DNA of 64,000 nt from Protonemura montana (lineage: Eukaryota > Arthropoda > Insecta > Plecoptera > Nemouridae). Of the stretch, positions 47,249 to 59,017 are shown in pieces. Location of the stretch: NCBI GenBank assembly GCA_947568835.1, contig OX387604.1, positions 5,839,360-5,903,359 on the forward strand. The letters run 5' to 3'. Under the pieces are notes generated by a model that was not told the origin of the DNA, ran no database searches, and worked only from the letters and a program-made list of their open reading frames with translations. Positions within the stretch are counted from its first letter, which is position 1. Each line of letters begins with the position of its first letter. The position numbers and the translations under genes were made by a program.

Positions 47249-49416
47249 GCTTCAAATGCATGATGCAGGCTCATCTAGATGGATAGTACATGCAAGTCAG
47301 AATGCTACAGCAGGTTTCTAAAACCAATTTATTGATAGGCTGTAATCTGGTAAAGTGGAAGCAAGTGTAAATTTGTACCACCTTGTCTAAAATGCTTCTG
47401 GATATGTTAATGTGAATTAATCTAATATCCTGAGATAGTCATGTCAGAAGGCAATAATATGACAATATTGCTTTTAATAGCTCCTCTAGTTAAGGGACTG
47501 ATATTTGCTATGCTTACCTACTAGACTTGTAGGCTGCTTGATTAGTGATGAGTACCTAGTGCTCATGAACACCTTTTTGTACAAATGAAAACTGCTTCAG
47601 TTTATTTTAAACCGAACTAAAAACCTTGAAAGATAATCACTGATTTTGCTGTACACACAGCCGTTCACCATGGATTCTTCGTTGACAATTAGGCGGTCGA
47701 AGTACTGATACTGAGTAATACGTCACATAATAGAGTTAGATATCTAAGTTTCTCTCCGTTGCATATCTATTGCTATGATCATAAGCATGCTGGATATCAG
47801 ACATGCTAAATTTATCATCTCCTTTACAGCCCTTAAGTCACTTGCAGCCAGTTACACTTATTTTTCAGAATGGTTGTCGTTCCATTCAAGTTTCATCAGG
47901 GGTTATAAATCTTTCAATAAGCACTTGGTTCAATGACCAGAACAATAATGCTGATTCAGTATAACCCTGCCCACATAATATCACTCATTCTTTTCTTTAT
48001 TTTACCGCTCATGATTAAAATGTTCACTCTAGCAACGTTTCTTGCATATTCTTGTTTAAGAAAACAGCTGGTTTAATACTCAAGTAGATGCAAATCAAAG
48101 TTTGGTTTGGAACTGATGCTTTCAAACATAAATTTCGTTTTTAGCTCTGATACTTATGACAGTTTGGATTTTTAAATGAATATTTCGGATTGCATTGCCT
48201 TCAGTGGGTATGTGCATGCTAGGTTGGAGAAAATATGAAGAGCACTTGCTGTTAGACATTAGATTGGATCCGATCAGTATAATTAATGATTGGTTGACAA
48301 GTAGGCCTAAATCGCATTTGAACTGGTAAAAACTAAAAGTCAAAAAACTAAGGTGATTTGCTGCTAAGTAATATTTATTAATAATAAGATTGTTCTTATT
48401 GGAATCAATTGATTATTGAAAAAGACAATCATTTTCTTGTTGGCATAGCTATCCTTAGAAGCTGTGTTTCAACAATGCTGAGTTGTTTATTGTTGACTTT
48501 TGTGTCCTAGGTAGATGTATGAGTGAGTGTGGAAACAATAGAATAAATGCTAGACATTTAAACTGATGCCTAACCTAATCTCGGAGGCACCAATCGAGTA
48601 ACGAAACGAAATCCCAGGCAATAGTAACGATGTCACAATGCTTTATAACGCACGAGAACTAAATGTATGCAAGATTGTAAGGAACCGTGATATTCTGAAA
48701 TAAAGAACAATGGATATATTTTATTGCACCGAAGCAATTGAATTTGGCAAACCAGATGCTTCTCATCGAGGAATAAGGATGGGTTATCTAACTTTGTAAT
48801 TATCTCTGTTATATATTTCTGTAACTTGCGTTTGTTTGCTTTTGTTAACCAATCAATAATCATTTCTTATTAGTTGTTTAAAATGGTTTTTTCATGCTAT
48901 TTCTGGAGTCACAACTCAAGTTCTTTAATATGCTGCAGATATTTAGATGCCTCTTTCTGTCATGCGATTGGTACCTAGCTCCCATTAGCCATCGAGTCAA
49001 ATCAAAGAGACATGACATTTATGTGTGCGAACCACATTTACAGTAAATTCTCTTCGGCCGTGTCTGAATTGGCTATGATTGCTATAATTGGATTGCGTAA
49101 TTGGTCTTGGCAAAATAACAGATACGTCACAAATCCTGTCCAAATTTAACATCCACCTAGACCGAGACCGCATTTCAGGGCGTTTTTGCGAGACTCGGTT
49201 TGGGAGACTTAGTCTTGTGTACTTGGTTCAATCGACAAAACATGTTTACATGTAAGTCCAATCACAGGCTCAACTGTAACCAATATTTCAAGAAGTATTG
49301 ACTACTTTACCCTAATGCTTAAATTGTAAGTGGCCTAGATAGCATTCATTTCCGCACCCCAACCTTGCTTTATGGCATGCTTCCCAGTCGCTATACCACG
49401 CATGTAATTTGTTTTT

Positions 49417-49448
49417 GGGCTATAGGGCTATAGGGCTATCGGGCTATC
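49417..49448. repeat. 8-bp tandem repeat, four units
   Basis: GGGCTATA twice followed by GGGCTATC twice, without gaps. Confidence 0.9.
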
Positions 49449-50304
49449 ATATAAAATGTGAGCCTTACTTCACAATCCTTGAATGACTATCTTCTTTGCA
49501 AAGACCTGTGAGCTGCTAGTGTCTTAATGTAGTGACAAGCAATCGCCAAAATATCTTAGACCAACATCATGAAGATACTTATGGACCACCCTACATAAAT
49601 CAGCACTAGAGGTTGTGGTAGTAACAATTGTACGAATTCAAATGACACAAGTCAACAAGATCATGTATGCAAGACCAAGCTGCATCATTTCAATTCAGAC
49701 ATGTCCCCGATACTTCATTTCTTGCAATTTTGTACCAATTTAATTGTAGCTGAGATAGGTACATATGTCTAGATACATTTTTCACATTTAATGCAAATTA
49801 GCCTCTGTTTTAGCCGTACCTGTTACTGTTTTCACAAATATGAGTATGATGAAAGAAAAGTATGTGACGTGGATGAAAGTTAGTGATGCATAAGATGATA
49901 CAGGAACAGTGTCTGATGCAACATACTACCAGTCAGTGGATAAGGTTCATCTGAAACCTTTGCTTGTGTGATTGCAAATCTTTGCTTTGCTGTCGCACAA
50001 GTGCAATGCAAGAGACATGTGCAATCTAATAGCGGCCAAGCCAACAAAACGGGCAATATTATTTATAAAAATAAGAATCGCCCTCTATGTGAGGGCACAA
50101 GTGAGACAATGTTACGCTTAAAACAAACAAAAAAACAGACATTTATTACTTATTAGGCAGGGCCAAAAATTGTTGATATTAAATTATTAATACTATATAA
50201 TGACTAGAAAATGTACGTAGCTACCAACTCTTACAAGTTAGGCAGGTATAATATAATCTACTATTACGAGAATCATCTTAGCTGACTATTCTAATCTACC
50301 AAAT

Positions 50305-50345
50305 TATTAATAATAATAATATAATAATAATAACAATAATAATAG
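50305..50345. repeat. (AAT)n microsatellite, possible LINE tail remnant
   Basis: Interrupted AAT units followed by AGTAATTTACTTGTCACA, reminiscent of the sequence that follows the (AAT)n tails of LINE A (GTTTTATTTGTCATAAAA) and LINE B. No RT coding sequence is left beside it. Confidence 0.45.
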
Positions 50346-53118
50346 TAAGAATAGTAATTTACTTGTCACAAAAAGAATAATAATATGGTAATGGGAAAGG
50401 CAGTTGATATTAATTGCAACTTGTGTATGTTACAAGAGATTTGAAGTGAAGGTATCTTCAAATTACTATGAGTCTTACTGAATGATTATTCAGAATTTAC
50501 AATGGAGTTGGATAATTACGTTTCTTGCTTTTTATACAATCTTGATGGGCTGATACTGACCCTATTTATTTCATTTATGATCTAAATTAATCTTAGACAT
50601 TTGACTTACAAAAACATTTGTACCCCCATGGAGTTTTAATCAACTAGATTATGTGTTTAAATTCATTTCTATGTCCTTTTTAATGTACTGTAATTAATTT
50701 TATTTCCTTGCCCCAATTGTTGCATTTCCAGATTACAGCTAGAGTTTGGCTGTGGCTGTGGGTATTTCATTTGGGCATTATATGCAATGCAAAATGGAAA
50801 TAACTTGGATTATTAGACAAGCATACATTGTCAGAACAATCTGAAATTAATGTTCTGTTTACATTCATTTTAATTAAGCAAACTGACATTTGCTGTATCT
50901 GTAATAATGCATTTGGTTTTTAGTTTTTGGATTTCATTGTGTATGCAGTTTCATTGTTTCCAATTCAGTGTCCAAGAAATATTCATTCAAATGGATTTCA
51001 ATAATACGATTAGGTTCATAAAATTCATTAACCTATTGTTGCAAATTTTCTGTAGGTTTGAAGACACCATCAAGGTGAACTGTTAGGTAGATAGTAAAAG
51101 TAATTCTCTTTGGTAGGTATTTACTATTTAGTGGAGATGTATGTATGTACTCAAATATAGCACTAGCAGTATTAAAAAAAACAATAGTTACATTTATAAA
51201 TGAAATGTGATGTTTATGTGTTTCAGTGTTGTCATCCAGTAGGTAGGTAATAGTCCTGGAACACTTCCCTGAGAAGTATTTCGTATGTTGTGAATTGTAA
51301 TGTTTGTTACTGTTCTCTGTTGTGATTGTTGTTAAATTTACAGGTAAGGGAATCTTGGGTAATTCTGTGTCTTTAAATGATATCGGCCTACTTTTTCTTA
51401 CTTTTGCCCCCTTATTCCATGTACCCTTTGACTGTAGTTCATTAATTGATCCTAGATTTATAAATGTGAATCTAGCCCAGGGAACGTATTCCTAAAAAAT
51501 ACACTGAAAAGAAGTTTTTTCCAGTTGTAACTTTTAGAGAATAGTTAATATATTATTCTATCTTTTACTAAAATATTATATTTGGTATGAATCTCATTCC
51601 TCCAATGTATTCATTCTCACTCTTCATAAATGGAACATACCAAAACCCATTCTGACAAAACAAATTAATTAATATACAATTATACCTAAGAAAAGAACCA
51701 CCTATGTAACTTTGTAATTCAACATAGAGATTGTGAAAACTGGATACATTCGGTTACTGACATTAGTATTGTCTTCAATTATCAAATAAACTTGATGGAA
51801 TAGTTCAACAAGATGTTTCTATTTTATTTCACTCTTTTAAAAACCATACTTCTATTATGTTTTACCGCATTTTATCCAAACAAATAAATGCAACGCATGG
51901 TACGTTGATTTTGTGGCAGCCTTTATAATCCATGGAAAAGTCGTGAGATGCTCAAGGTCTGTAGAACAGCTTTCAAAAGCTATCAAATTATTCTGTGCGG
52001 GATAAGAATGCCAGGTGTTTCACGGTTCCTCGGTTCACACATCACATCGGTTTTGGCCACAGCTAAACCATGCTAACTAGTTGTACACACTCAACGGCGG
52101 TACTGTGCAGCCTCCATCTGTGCAGGAAAATGGAACAAATTTTTTGACTCATATTTAGTAGATCATAATTTCCCTCCTCAAAAGTCTTCTTAAAGACCAA
52201 TTATTTGAAACCATTCTTAGCAAGAATGTCCTGCAGGTTCTGTTTTATTGAGTCTGATATTTGTGTAGTTTCTATATCCCCCCCCCCCCTAACACTCTGA
52301 GAAAAACTTGAATAACATTTTCTTACCAGTAAAAATTCACTACAGATTAGTACCTTGTTGCATAGACCACCACTGCATAGATTACCCAGGAACTCCCCAT
52401 CAAGCGGCCACATAACGAAAGAGGCCACATAACCACGTCGTTGAGTTACATTTTGATGTTTTAACTTTTTTGGCACATTTCATTATATGTGATGTTCTGA
52501 TGTTGTGCCAAAGTGGCAGAACTAGGCGCCTGCAGGGCTAGCTCCCAGGTTAGGGGGCACTTATGCAATTTCAAGTAGTCTGAATATTATTTGAGAAGTG
52601 CCAAAAGTACGTGAATTTTGTCATGCACCCCAATTGCGATGTCAATAGCGTGGCCACTTCCCATGAAGAATGGCAGGATCTGAAAGGTTGTTAGTTGGCC
52701 AAAAACCTCACAGGTTAGTGGACTTGAGGCAAAAATTATTCTACTTCTGTGAGTTTGTTTACTCTCTGTAGAACTGATATTGAGCAAATTTTCATTGGAG
52801 ATTAAGCTCGCAGTTTTCTAAGGGGGTTAAACATCTGCTTCCAATTTCATGGAAGTTTTTTCCGTGGGGCGAGGGGGGGATGAAAATTTTGCAGGTGGGT
52901 CCCTGTGATAAAGTTCTGCCACAGCCAGTAATCCTAGCATGATTACTCCCAGTGGCCAAATTGTACTGGTAATCCCTGCTATGTATCTACTTTGTATTGA
53001 ACCATTTATCATTACGCTATTACTTCACATCCAATCCTTGAACAAGACACCCATCTCTCACAAATTTCCCTGATTATCTCAAAATAGTTCTACCTCCTAT
53101 TTGAGTGCAGACTGCCCA

Positions 53119-53830
53119 TTTATTTATTTATTTATTTAAGTTTCTCTTACAACATGTAACGGAGGTAAGGTAATGTAATATAATGTTAATAATATAATAA
53201 TATAATTATAATTATGATATAATGCTATTAATGTAGTTATTGGGGACATTGGACATCTTGGTAGCTGCTTTTAAAATTTTTGGCAGACATTTCTTTAGCT
53301 TTGGTCCTTATTCCTGCATCCATTTCATTCCACTGCCTTATTGTTCTGTTAATAAATGAGTATTTTCCAATATCTGTTTGGGCACCCCTCTCCCTGTATC
53401 TTGGGCCCTTCCTCCCATCTCTCGTACATTCCACCATTCCCTTCCCTATTTCCTTCCACCCTTCCTGTCTGCATATTGCCCTATGCATTGCACACAGTCT
53501 TGCCCTGGTCCTCCTGCTTTCTAGGCTATCCCACTCTAGCTCCCGTATCATTTCAGTCGGATTTTCCATTACTCTGACCTCCTTTTCCTACCTAAATCTC
53601 CTTGTTTCCTTGTGACTCTCCTTGCTGCCAGTCTCTGAACTCTCTCCACCTCTTGGGTCTCTCTCTGTCTGTATGGATCCCATATGATTCCCCCAAATTC
53701 CATTGATGGCCTTACTAGCGCAGTGTATGCCTTCTCCTTAACCTGGCTTCCTGTTCCTTGGAGAGTGCACATGACACATTTTAGGCTCCTAATTCCCTTC
53801 TCCCTTCTCCATTTGACCCTTCGAGTACAA
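53119..53830 (-). mobile_element. Decayed CR1/L2-like LINE 3' end (LINE C)
   Basis: On the - strand from about 53830, two frames give consecutive parts of a LINE ORF2 C-terminus: KEKAYTALVRPSMEFGGIIW ... RVQRLAARRVT (53569-53772) and IRELEWDSLESRRTRARLC ... FINRTIRQWNEM (53237-53569). A frameshift lies near 53570. The pattern 'ALVRP.LEY...WDPY' plus 'L.WESL..RR..ARL' is typical of CR1/L2-type ORF2 ends. The element ends in an (AAAT)n tail at 53119-53138. It differs from LINE A and B in protein and tail, so it is a second LINE family, and it is inactive. Confidence 0.8.
53237..53772 (-). pseudogene. LINE C ORF2 C-terminal remnant
   Basis: A reverse-transcriptase ORF2 end in two frames with a break near 53570. 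The catalytic RT motifs are not included, only the region after the RT domain. Not a host gene. Confidence 0.75.
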
Positions 53831-53940
53831 CTACCACTCCTAGAAGAGGGCAGCTCGTAGCACCGATGGCAGCTGATCAGAAATTACCTACATTGTTGTT
53901 ACCAGCTTATTTGCTCAGCAGAACTATTAACATTTGCACT

Positions 53941-54264
53941 AACCAGTTCTGTTAGGGAGAGAGGTTGGAGGGATGAAAGTTAGTACAACTACTTCATTCG
54001 TCTTGCTTATCAACCTATCGACAGTACGGAATTGTGGAGGAATCCTGCTGTTTGCGTTGTACGGTCCTTCGGAAAAGATGTTAAGCAGGTGATCCCCTTG
54101 GTGCTCTTCATAGGCTATGTACCGGCACTGGGTTTACCCTCCTCCCTTCTAGGTTAGATTAGGTTCATCATCATCCTCATAATCATCTGCTAATTCACTG
54201 ACGCCACTAGACCAGTGCCGCAGGGCCAGTTGTCAAAAAAGTGCGTTGTTGAACCCCAATAATT
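53941..54264 (+). mobile_element. 5S-type SINE copy 5, body and tail, 5S head missing
   Basis: It starts with ACCAGTTCTGTTAGGGAGAG, exactly where the 5S-derived head ends in copy 2, and follows copy 2 closely: GGTTGGAGGGATGAAAGTTA, TGTGGAGGAATCCTGCTGTT, CATCATCATCCTC, CCAGTGCCGCAGGGCCAG, and the tail AGTGCGTTGTTGAACCCC. It establishes the body consensus on the + strand. It lies just after LINE C. Confidence 0.8.
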
Positions 54265-54709
54265 CAACATTTGCACTGGTACCCAGACTAAACCTAGAAA
54301 CAAAATGATTCATACAGAAGTGTGATGACTGATGATATATGAAAAAAATATTAGATATATGAGATTCCTTAAGAACCTTCTCACTAGCCACCGCTTTAAA
54401 GAATGGTCACTCTGTTCCAATATGCATTTTTTTTCAAGACAAAACAAATAATTATTTTTATTTTCCCCAATACCCCCAAATTTTGTCAGTGGAACCAGCT
54501 GAGCAAAAGAGCCGGCAACACATGGTAGGGGAGTATGATACCCAGTGGTGCTTGCAGCCATCCTTTGTAAAAGCCTCTACAATTGAATAATAAAGACTCA
54601 AAATATCGATCACATAAATCATTAAGTTAAACATGAGCTAATAAACATGAACATGAGCGTAAACCAGTCTAATGGCAAGTAATCTGCGAGTAACAACAAA
54701 ATTAAATTT

Positions 54710-54762
54710 TTTTATTATTATGAACATTATTATGTTGTCTCAAAAATTGATGCTCATACGGG
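54710..54762 (-). mobile_element. 5'-truncated tRNA-SINE tail, inverted relative to the next copy
   Basis: The reverse complement reads GAGCATCAATTTTTGAGACA ... TGTTCATAATAATAAAA, matching the tail of the tRNA-derived SINE at 54801-54912 with a perfect 16-bp core (54738-54753 against 54871-54886) and a matching end beyond it. The tRNA-like head is absent here. Confidence 0.7.
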
Positions 54763-54800
54763 AATGCCCAAATACACTAAAATCACCTCTAAAATCATGT

Positions 54801-54912
54801 GTTCAAGTAGCTCAGTGGGTTAGAGCATCACCCGCGATAGGTGCAGATCAGGGTTCGTGTCTCCGATTAGGCATCAATTTTTGAGATGGTAGTAGTGTTC
54901 ATAATAATAAAA
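54801..54912 (+). mobile_element. tRNA-derived SINE
   Basis: The A box AGTAGCTCAGTGGGTTAGAG (54806-54825) and B box GGGTTCGTGTC (54851-54861) mark a pol III tRNA-type promoter. The anticodon arm CACC-CGCGATA-GGTG does not keep a normal T33. A short tail follows: TAGGCATCAATTTTTGAGAT ... TGTTCATAATAATAAAA. The head belongs to a different tRNA type from the 18.7-kb copy. Confidence 0.72.
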
Positions 54913-56204
54913 TACCCTTTGCATTGCTAGCATTTGCAATTTCAAAATGAAATTTCCTAACACTGGAAACATCGGTGACTCTACCGACTATCATCGACCA
55001 TTTTCGTCGGTAACTTAGTCATTTATTGACCATTTTTGGCAAAGACAGTTAAACATTAGCGTTACGGTGATAGTGTCGAGACCAAAGTTAGTATATAGGG
55101 TCGAGACCTCCCCCCACTCATCAGACGTTTTGTTTAAATCTGTTCCTCTGCCCATTTTTACTAAAACTGTATTCTTTGTTCTCGTGTAACAATGCGCCTC
55201 GAAGAACAAACATTTTTGGCTTGACGTTAAAAGTCATTATTTATTAATTTATCATTCTGGGTTGACCCAATTCAGGGTTCGTCCAATCCGCCACTAAGCC
55301 CATCCAAAAACTGGAATTTAACATTTTTTGAATCTGTGTGGCTTTTTAGTTTAAAGAGCTTCGAAACTTTAACTGGAGCGATGATGAAATTGGAAGCATG
55401 AACTATATGATGGTAGGAAATCCTACGTTTTGGATTACTAAGTTGGGGGTAACTAATGGGTTTAAGTTATACAAACACTAAATTGTTCAGAATTTGGTTA
55501 TTTATTACACAAAATAGTGTGAACAATTATGCAGTTACGATTAATTATGAAGAGTAATTAGTAGTTATAAATTACTATTTTTTGTTTGGTATGCACGTTA
55601 GTATTTAATACTGTTAAATGCTAACTACGGTATTCTATCTAATGTCACTAATGATAAATGTAAATTATTTGTGTAGCGCGATCTGATCGTTCAACAGCAA
55701 TATTAAAATTAAGTCTGTGAAGGCATGATTAATAACAAGGAGAAAATATTAAATCGAGCATTTTATGTTTTACGCAAAAATCTTTATTTTTGCTGTGGAT
55801 GAACAAAATAATGCTTTAACAATTAAAAAAGACAATGTGTCTAAATAGTGAAATAAATTGAAAAACAATTTACCGTTTTCCAAATAAGGCCAAATATTCT
55901 ATTGCTTCGTTGCTATTGCTTAACATATATAAGTTTTAGTAAAGATAAGGCATAGAAAATATTTTTTGAGTTAGCGTCCGAATTCTCCGTGTAAATACTT
56001 TCTCAATCCTGGGCTCAAAACCAAAAGGCACTCTGTTGCAAATAAGAACCTACACTACATACTATTATAAAAAAAAAGGTTTTGTGCACTAGGTGTTACG
56101 TAAACTGGTAGCTCTGTTAGTAGGAATATGATAGCACTGGAATTAAAGGAACTCCCCATCTTTTTGATTGCCCGCACGTACAGCGATGTATACACCCGGG
56201 AATA
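54913..56204. other. Spacer and CHMP5 3' flank
   Basis: Mostly AT-rich. TTTATT at 55783-55788 is AATAAA on the - strand, 417 nt after the CHMP5 stop, and is a candidate poly(A) signal. Nothing else is supported. Confidence 0.4.
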
Positions 56205-59017
56205 TTATGCTGGCATCTGCGGCAAGCCAAATTCATCAACCAAAACACCATCCTGAAAAAAAAGGATTTATTAGTTGTCTTTCAACACCTTGACAAATGA
56301 ACAGAACGTCATTATGAAGAATAAAAAAATTATTTCTGTAACCGGAACCACTCGCGTTTACACAAGAGTGGCTCTGAAAATACAAAAATTTGTATGTCCC
56401 TTTCAAAAACATTCATATTTGTCAGTACATGTGACGGTTTTACCGCTTTGACTTGGCAATAGTCATAAAATGGAATGGTGTGTGATGGTGCAGACACTTT
56501 CATGGTCTTAACAGTCCTGAAGACTTTTGAGAGGAACCTTTGCTAACACTCTGCTCCTTAAAACGAAAAGCCACTCAAAACACAACAAATCCATAAAATC
56601 CACCAACATCAACCCACGGCTGGGATAATGTAAATCTGGGCTTCTGTGGCAAGTCAACCAATGTCATTTCAGAGCTAGTCTCTGCAACCCTATTGCAATA
56701 AAAGTATAGTTCAGGGATGTGGAGGTAATCTCATTCATGATATAGGCTCTACCTTGTTTCTAACACTGTCTGCTCCTGGTTCTCTATCTGGAGCATTTGG
56801 CGCTTTTTCTGCATTATCAAGGTATGATAAGTCGTCATCAAGGGCCATTTCATCACCGAGCGCGTCAAGCTCTGCATCTAGCTCCGACTCGTCGATTTCT
56901 GGCATTCCATAGCTTCGGCCAAGAGCCTCCTGCACTTCGTCTGCTTGGTCAAGCATGTCTGCCATGTCGTCTTGTATATCCTGAAAATTTAAATATAATG
57001 CTATGGACTGGTGTAAGCATATGTTTGAATTTCTTTAATGCTCTGGATAATGGCAAAGTGCCAATTTCAGTTATCAAAAAATGTGTTGTTTAGGGAAATT
57101 CAGTCAGAGAGAAGGCAGGTTTTGAGGCAAAGAATTCTCAAGGTATTTGGCGTTAATCTTATGGGAGAAAACAAGAATTTTCTTCCAATTTCAGGTGAGA
57201 AACCTAAAAACGTTCTCTATTGTATAGTAAAATTGCACGTATCATATACATCTGTTTTTGGATCTAGCATACCGTAATCAGTGGGAAATAATTTGAACTG
57301 CTTAAGAGCACAGAAAGACTTTAAATAATAAGGAGATGTAGGCACATATGGCACACATTTCTGTGACAATAACCAGAACCAAACTTGATCACCAGCCAAG
57401 CCACAAGTTCAATTTTCCATTTTTGTTTTTTTGTCAGCTGCATAGTTTTGCAGCTACATACAATTTTGAGCAACTTAAATATATATCCTAAATTATTTCA
57501 GTTCTACAGTCTCAACTTTTGTAAAATTTTTGCATCGTTAACGGGACGTAACTACATACCCAAATATGCTCTGGGCTACTCAGAGCAGTCATGACTAACC
57601 CTAATAATACTGTAAGAAGCACCATCGGAATTAGTGCGACCACCAGGCATTCACCCTGAACTAAAGTGACAGTGTTTATAAGCACCATTTTCAGAGACCT
57701 GGTTTCAGAATCATTTCAAGGAATTAGTTGCTTTTCTAACATCGCACTACGAAAGTCGAGGGAAACTTAATAAAGGGACCTCTCATTTTTGTTACAAGAG
57801 GTGCTAGAATCAACTATCTCAATTGTACCAAGTTTCTGGAAAGTTGAGCTCTCTTTCTTTTGCTTCCCACACCAATTAACCAGCCTTTCGGCACTCTTTT
57901 TTGCCTATTGGCAAAACAATCTAACAAACTTCCTGAAGAAATATATACTCCAAGTTTGAGTGAGAACCCTGGAACAAACTTTGGTCTCTTCTGCATTTTC
58001 ACAAATGATAGCAAAAAAACATGGCTGCATAGATACTTAAATATGGTACATAGATTTTGTCACATATATCAATCATGAAAGCTGCATTTGCATTGGCAGG
58101 TTTGTGCAGCTTGTTGAAAACCAAGTCCACAAAAATGACAAGCTTTTCCCATAATTCCTGGATTCCGAGACAATTTCAAAGCTATCCGGGACATGGGATT
58201 CCAAATGTTCTGGCAGAACTTTCCCGAGCAGATCAGAACATCTGGCAACCCTCTTCTAGTTGACTACTTTTATGAAACTGGGAAAATATGTCACTTAAAA
58301 ATGCAGTTAATGTTTGCAATCCTTTTTTTTGGTTTGTTGGTTATCAACTATCCAACAATTACAAGAGCTATAATAACACTATGTTGTTGACAGGACTTAC
58401 CTCAATTTCATCAATATTTATTTTCTTGAATTCTTTTTGCATTTGCTTTACGCCAGTCTTCATAGCGACTACAGTTGCTTGGGTGTCTTTCAATGTTTGG
58501 CAAGCAAAGTTAGCTTGTTCCATGTTAAATGCCTGCTGACGTAGATTGTCAGTTTGCTGCTCATACCTAAAATAATTAAATATTTTTAATAATATCGGCG
58601 AGGCCATGTTCATTAAGTAAAGAATAGAAACTGATTTAGGTCAAAATTACAAACATCTTTTTCTGTTTTAAGATCCGCAGAGCTTTCTGTTTAACAGCAT
58701 TCTTTGCTGGACCATCTCTCATCTTTTTCATTTGATCTTTATATTTGATAAGTTCAGCATCGAGGCGAGCTATTTTCTTATCGACTGAATCTGCACGCGA
58801 GTCCACCTAGAAATTGCAAGACGATAAAGGTTAAGTTTTGGGAACTGAGGCAGTAACCAAAAGAAGTGATCTACTTTATTTATGCTAGCATAATTGGACG
58901 CCAAATTAATAATGACTAATAGATCAAATAAAAAGCAGTTCAACTTACACCAGCGATGCAATCATTGATATTTGGTGGTGGCTCCTTTTCTTTTGCTTTT
59001 CCAAATAACCTATTCAT
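56205..59017 (-). CDS. CHMP5: Charged multivesicular body protein 5 (ESCRT-III associated)
   Basis: Five exons on the - strand: 59017-58949, 58806-58655, 58566-58401, 56980-56753 and 56252-56205 (TAA), 220 residues; human CHMP5 has 219. The N-terminus [15 protein letters not shown] and the basic helix [39 protein letters not shown] are nearly those of the vertebrate protein. A coiled-coil follows ([20 protein letters not shown]), then the acidic C-terminal half ([15 protein letters not shown]) and the conserved end [19 protein letters not shown]5 is a late-acting ESCRT-III family protein that binds LIP5/VTA1 and regulates VPS4 during multivesicular body sorting. Intron 3 (1.4 kb) is the largest; the others are short. 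Complete. Confidence 0.96.

Larger units (their letters stand above)
46517..53118. other. Long gene-poor region downstream of PLC-beta
   Basis: 6.6 kb in which no exon can be supported. The first part is presumably the PLC-beta 3' UTR, with candidate AATAAA hexamers at 47243-47248 and 48699-48704. The rest is AT-rich with microsatellites: four GGGCTAT(A/C) units at 49417-49448, an (AAT)n tract at about 50305-50345 and C12 at 52278-52289. The (AAT)n is followed by sequence resembling the 3' ends of LINE A and B (TTTACTTGTCACAAAA), so a LINE tail remnant is possible. Confidence 0.45.

Noticed and set aside
52514-52921. Possible MITE bounded by TGGCAGAACT / AGTTCTGCCA
   Set aside because: Only 10 bp match, flanks do not extend the similarity, and no target-site duplication is visible.
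54801-54870. Functional tRNA gene
   Set aside because: The anticodon loop lacks T33, the acceptor stem does not pair, and SINE sequence follows directly.
54710-54912. MITE with 50-bp terminal inverted repeats
   Set aside because: The right arm is the tail of a tRNA-headed SINE with A and B boxes; the left arm is best explained as a truncated inverted copy of the same SINE.
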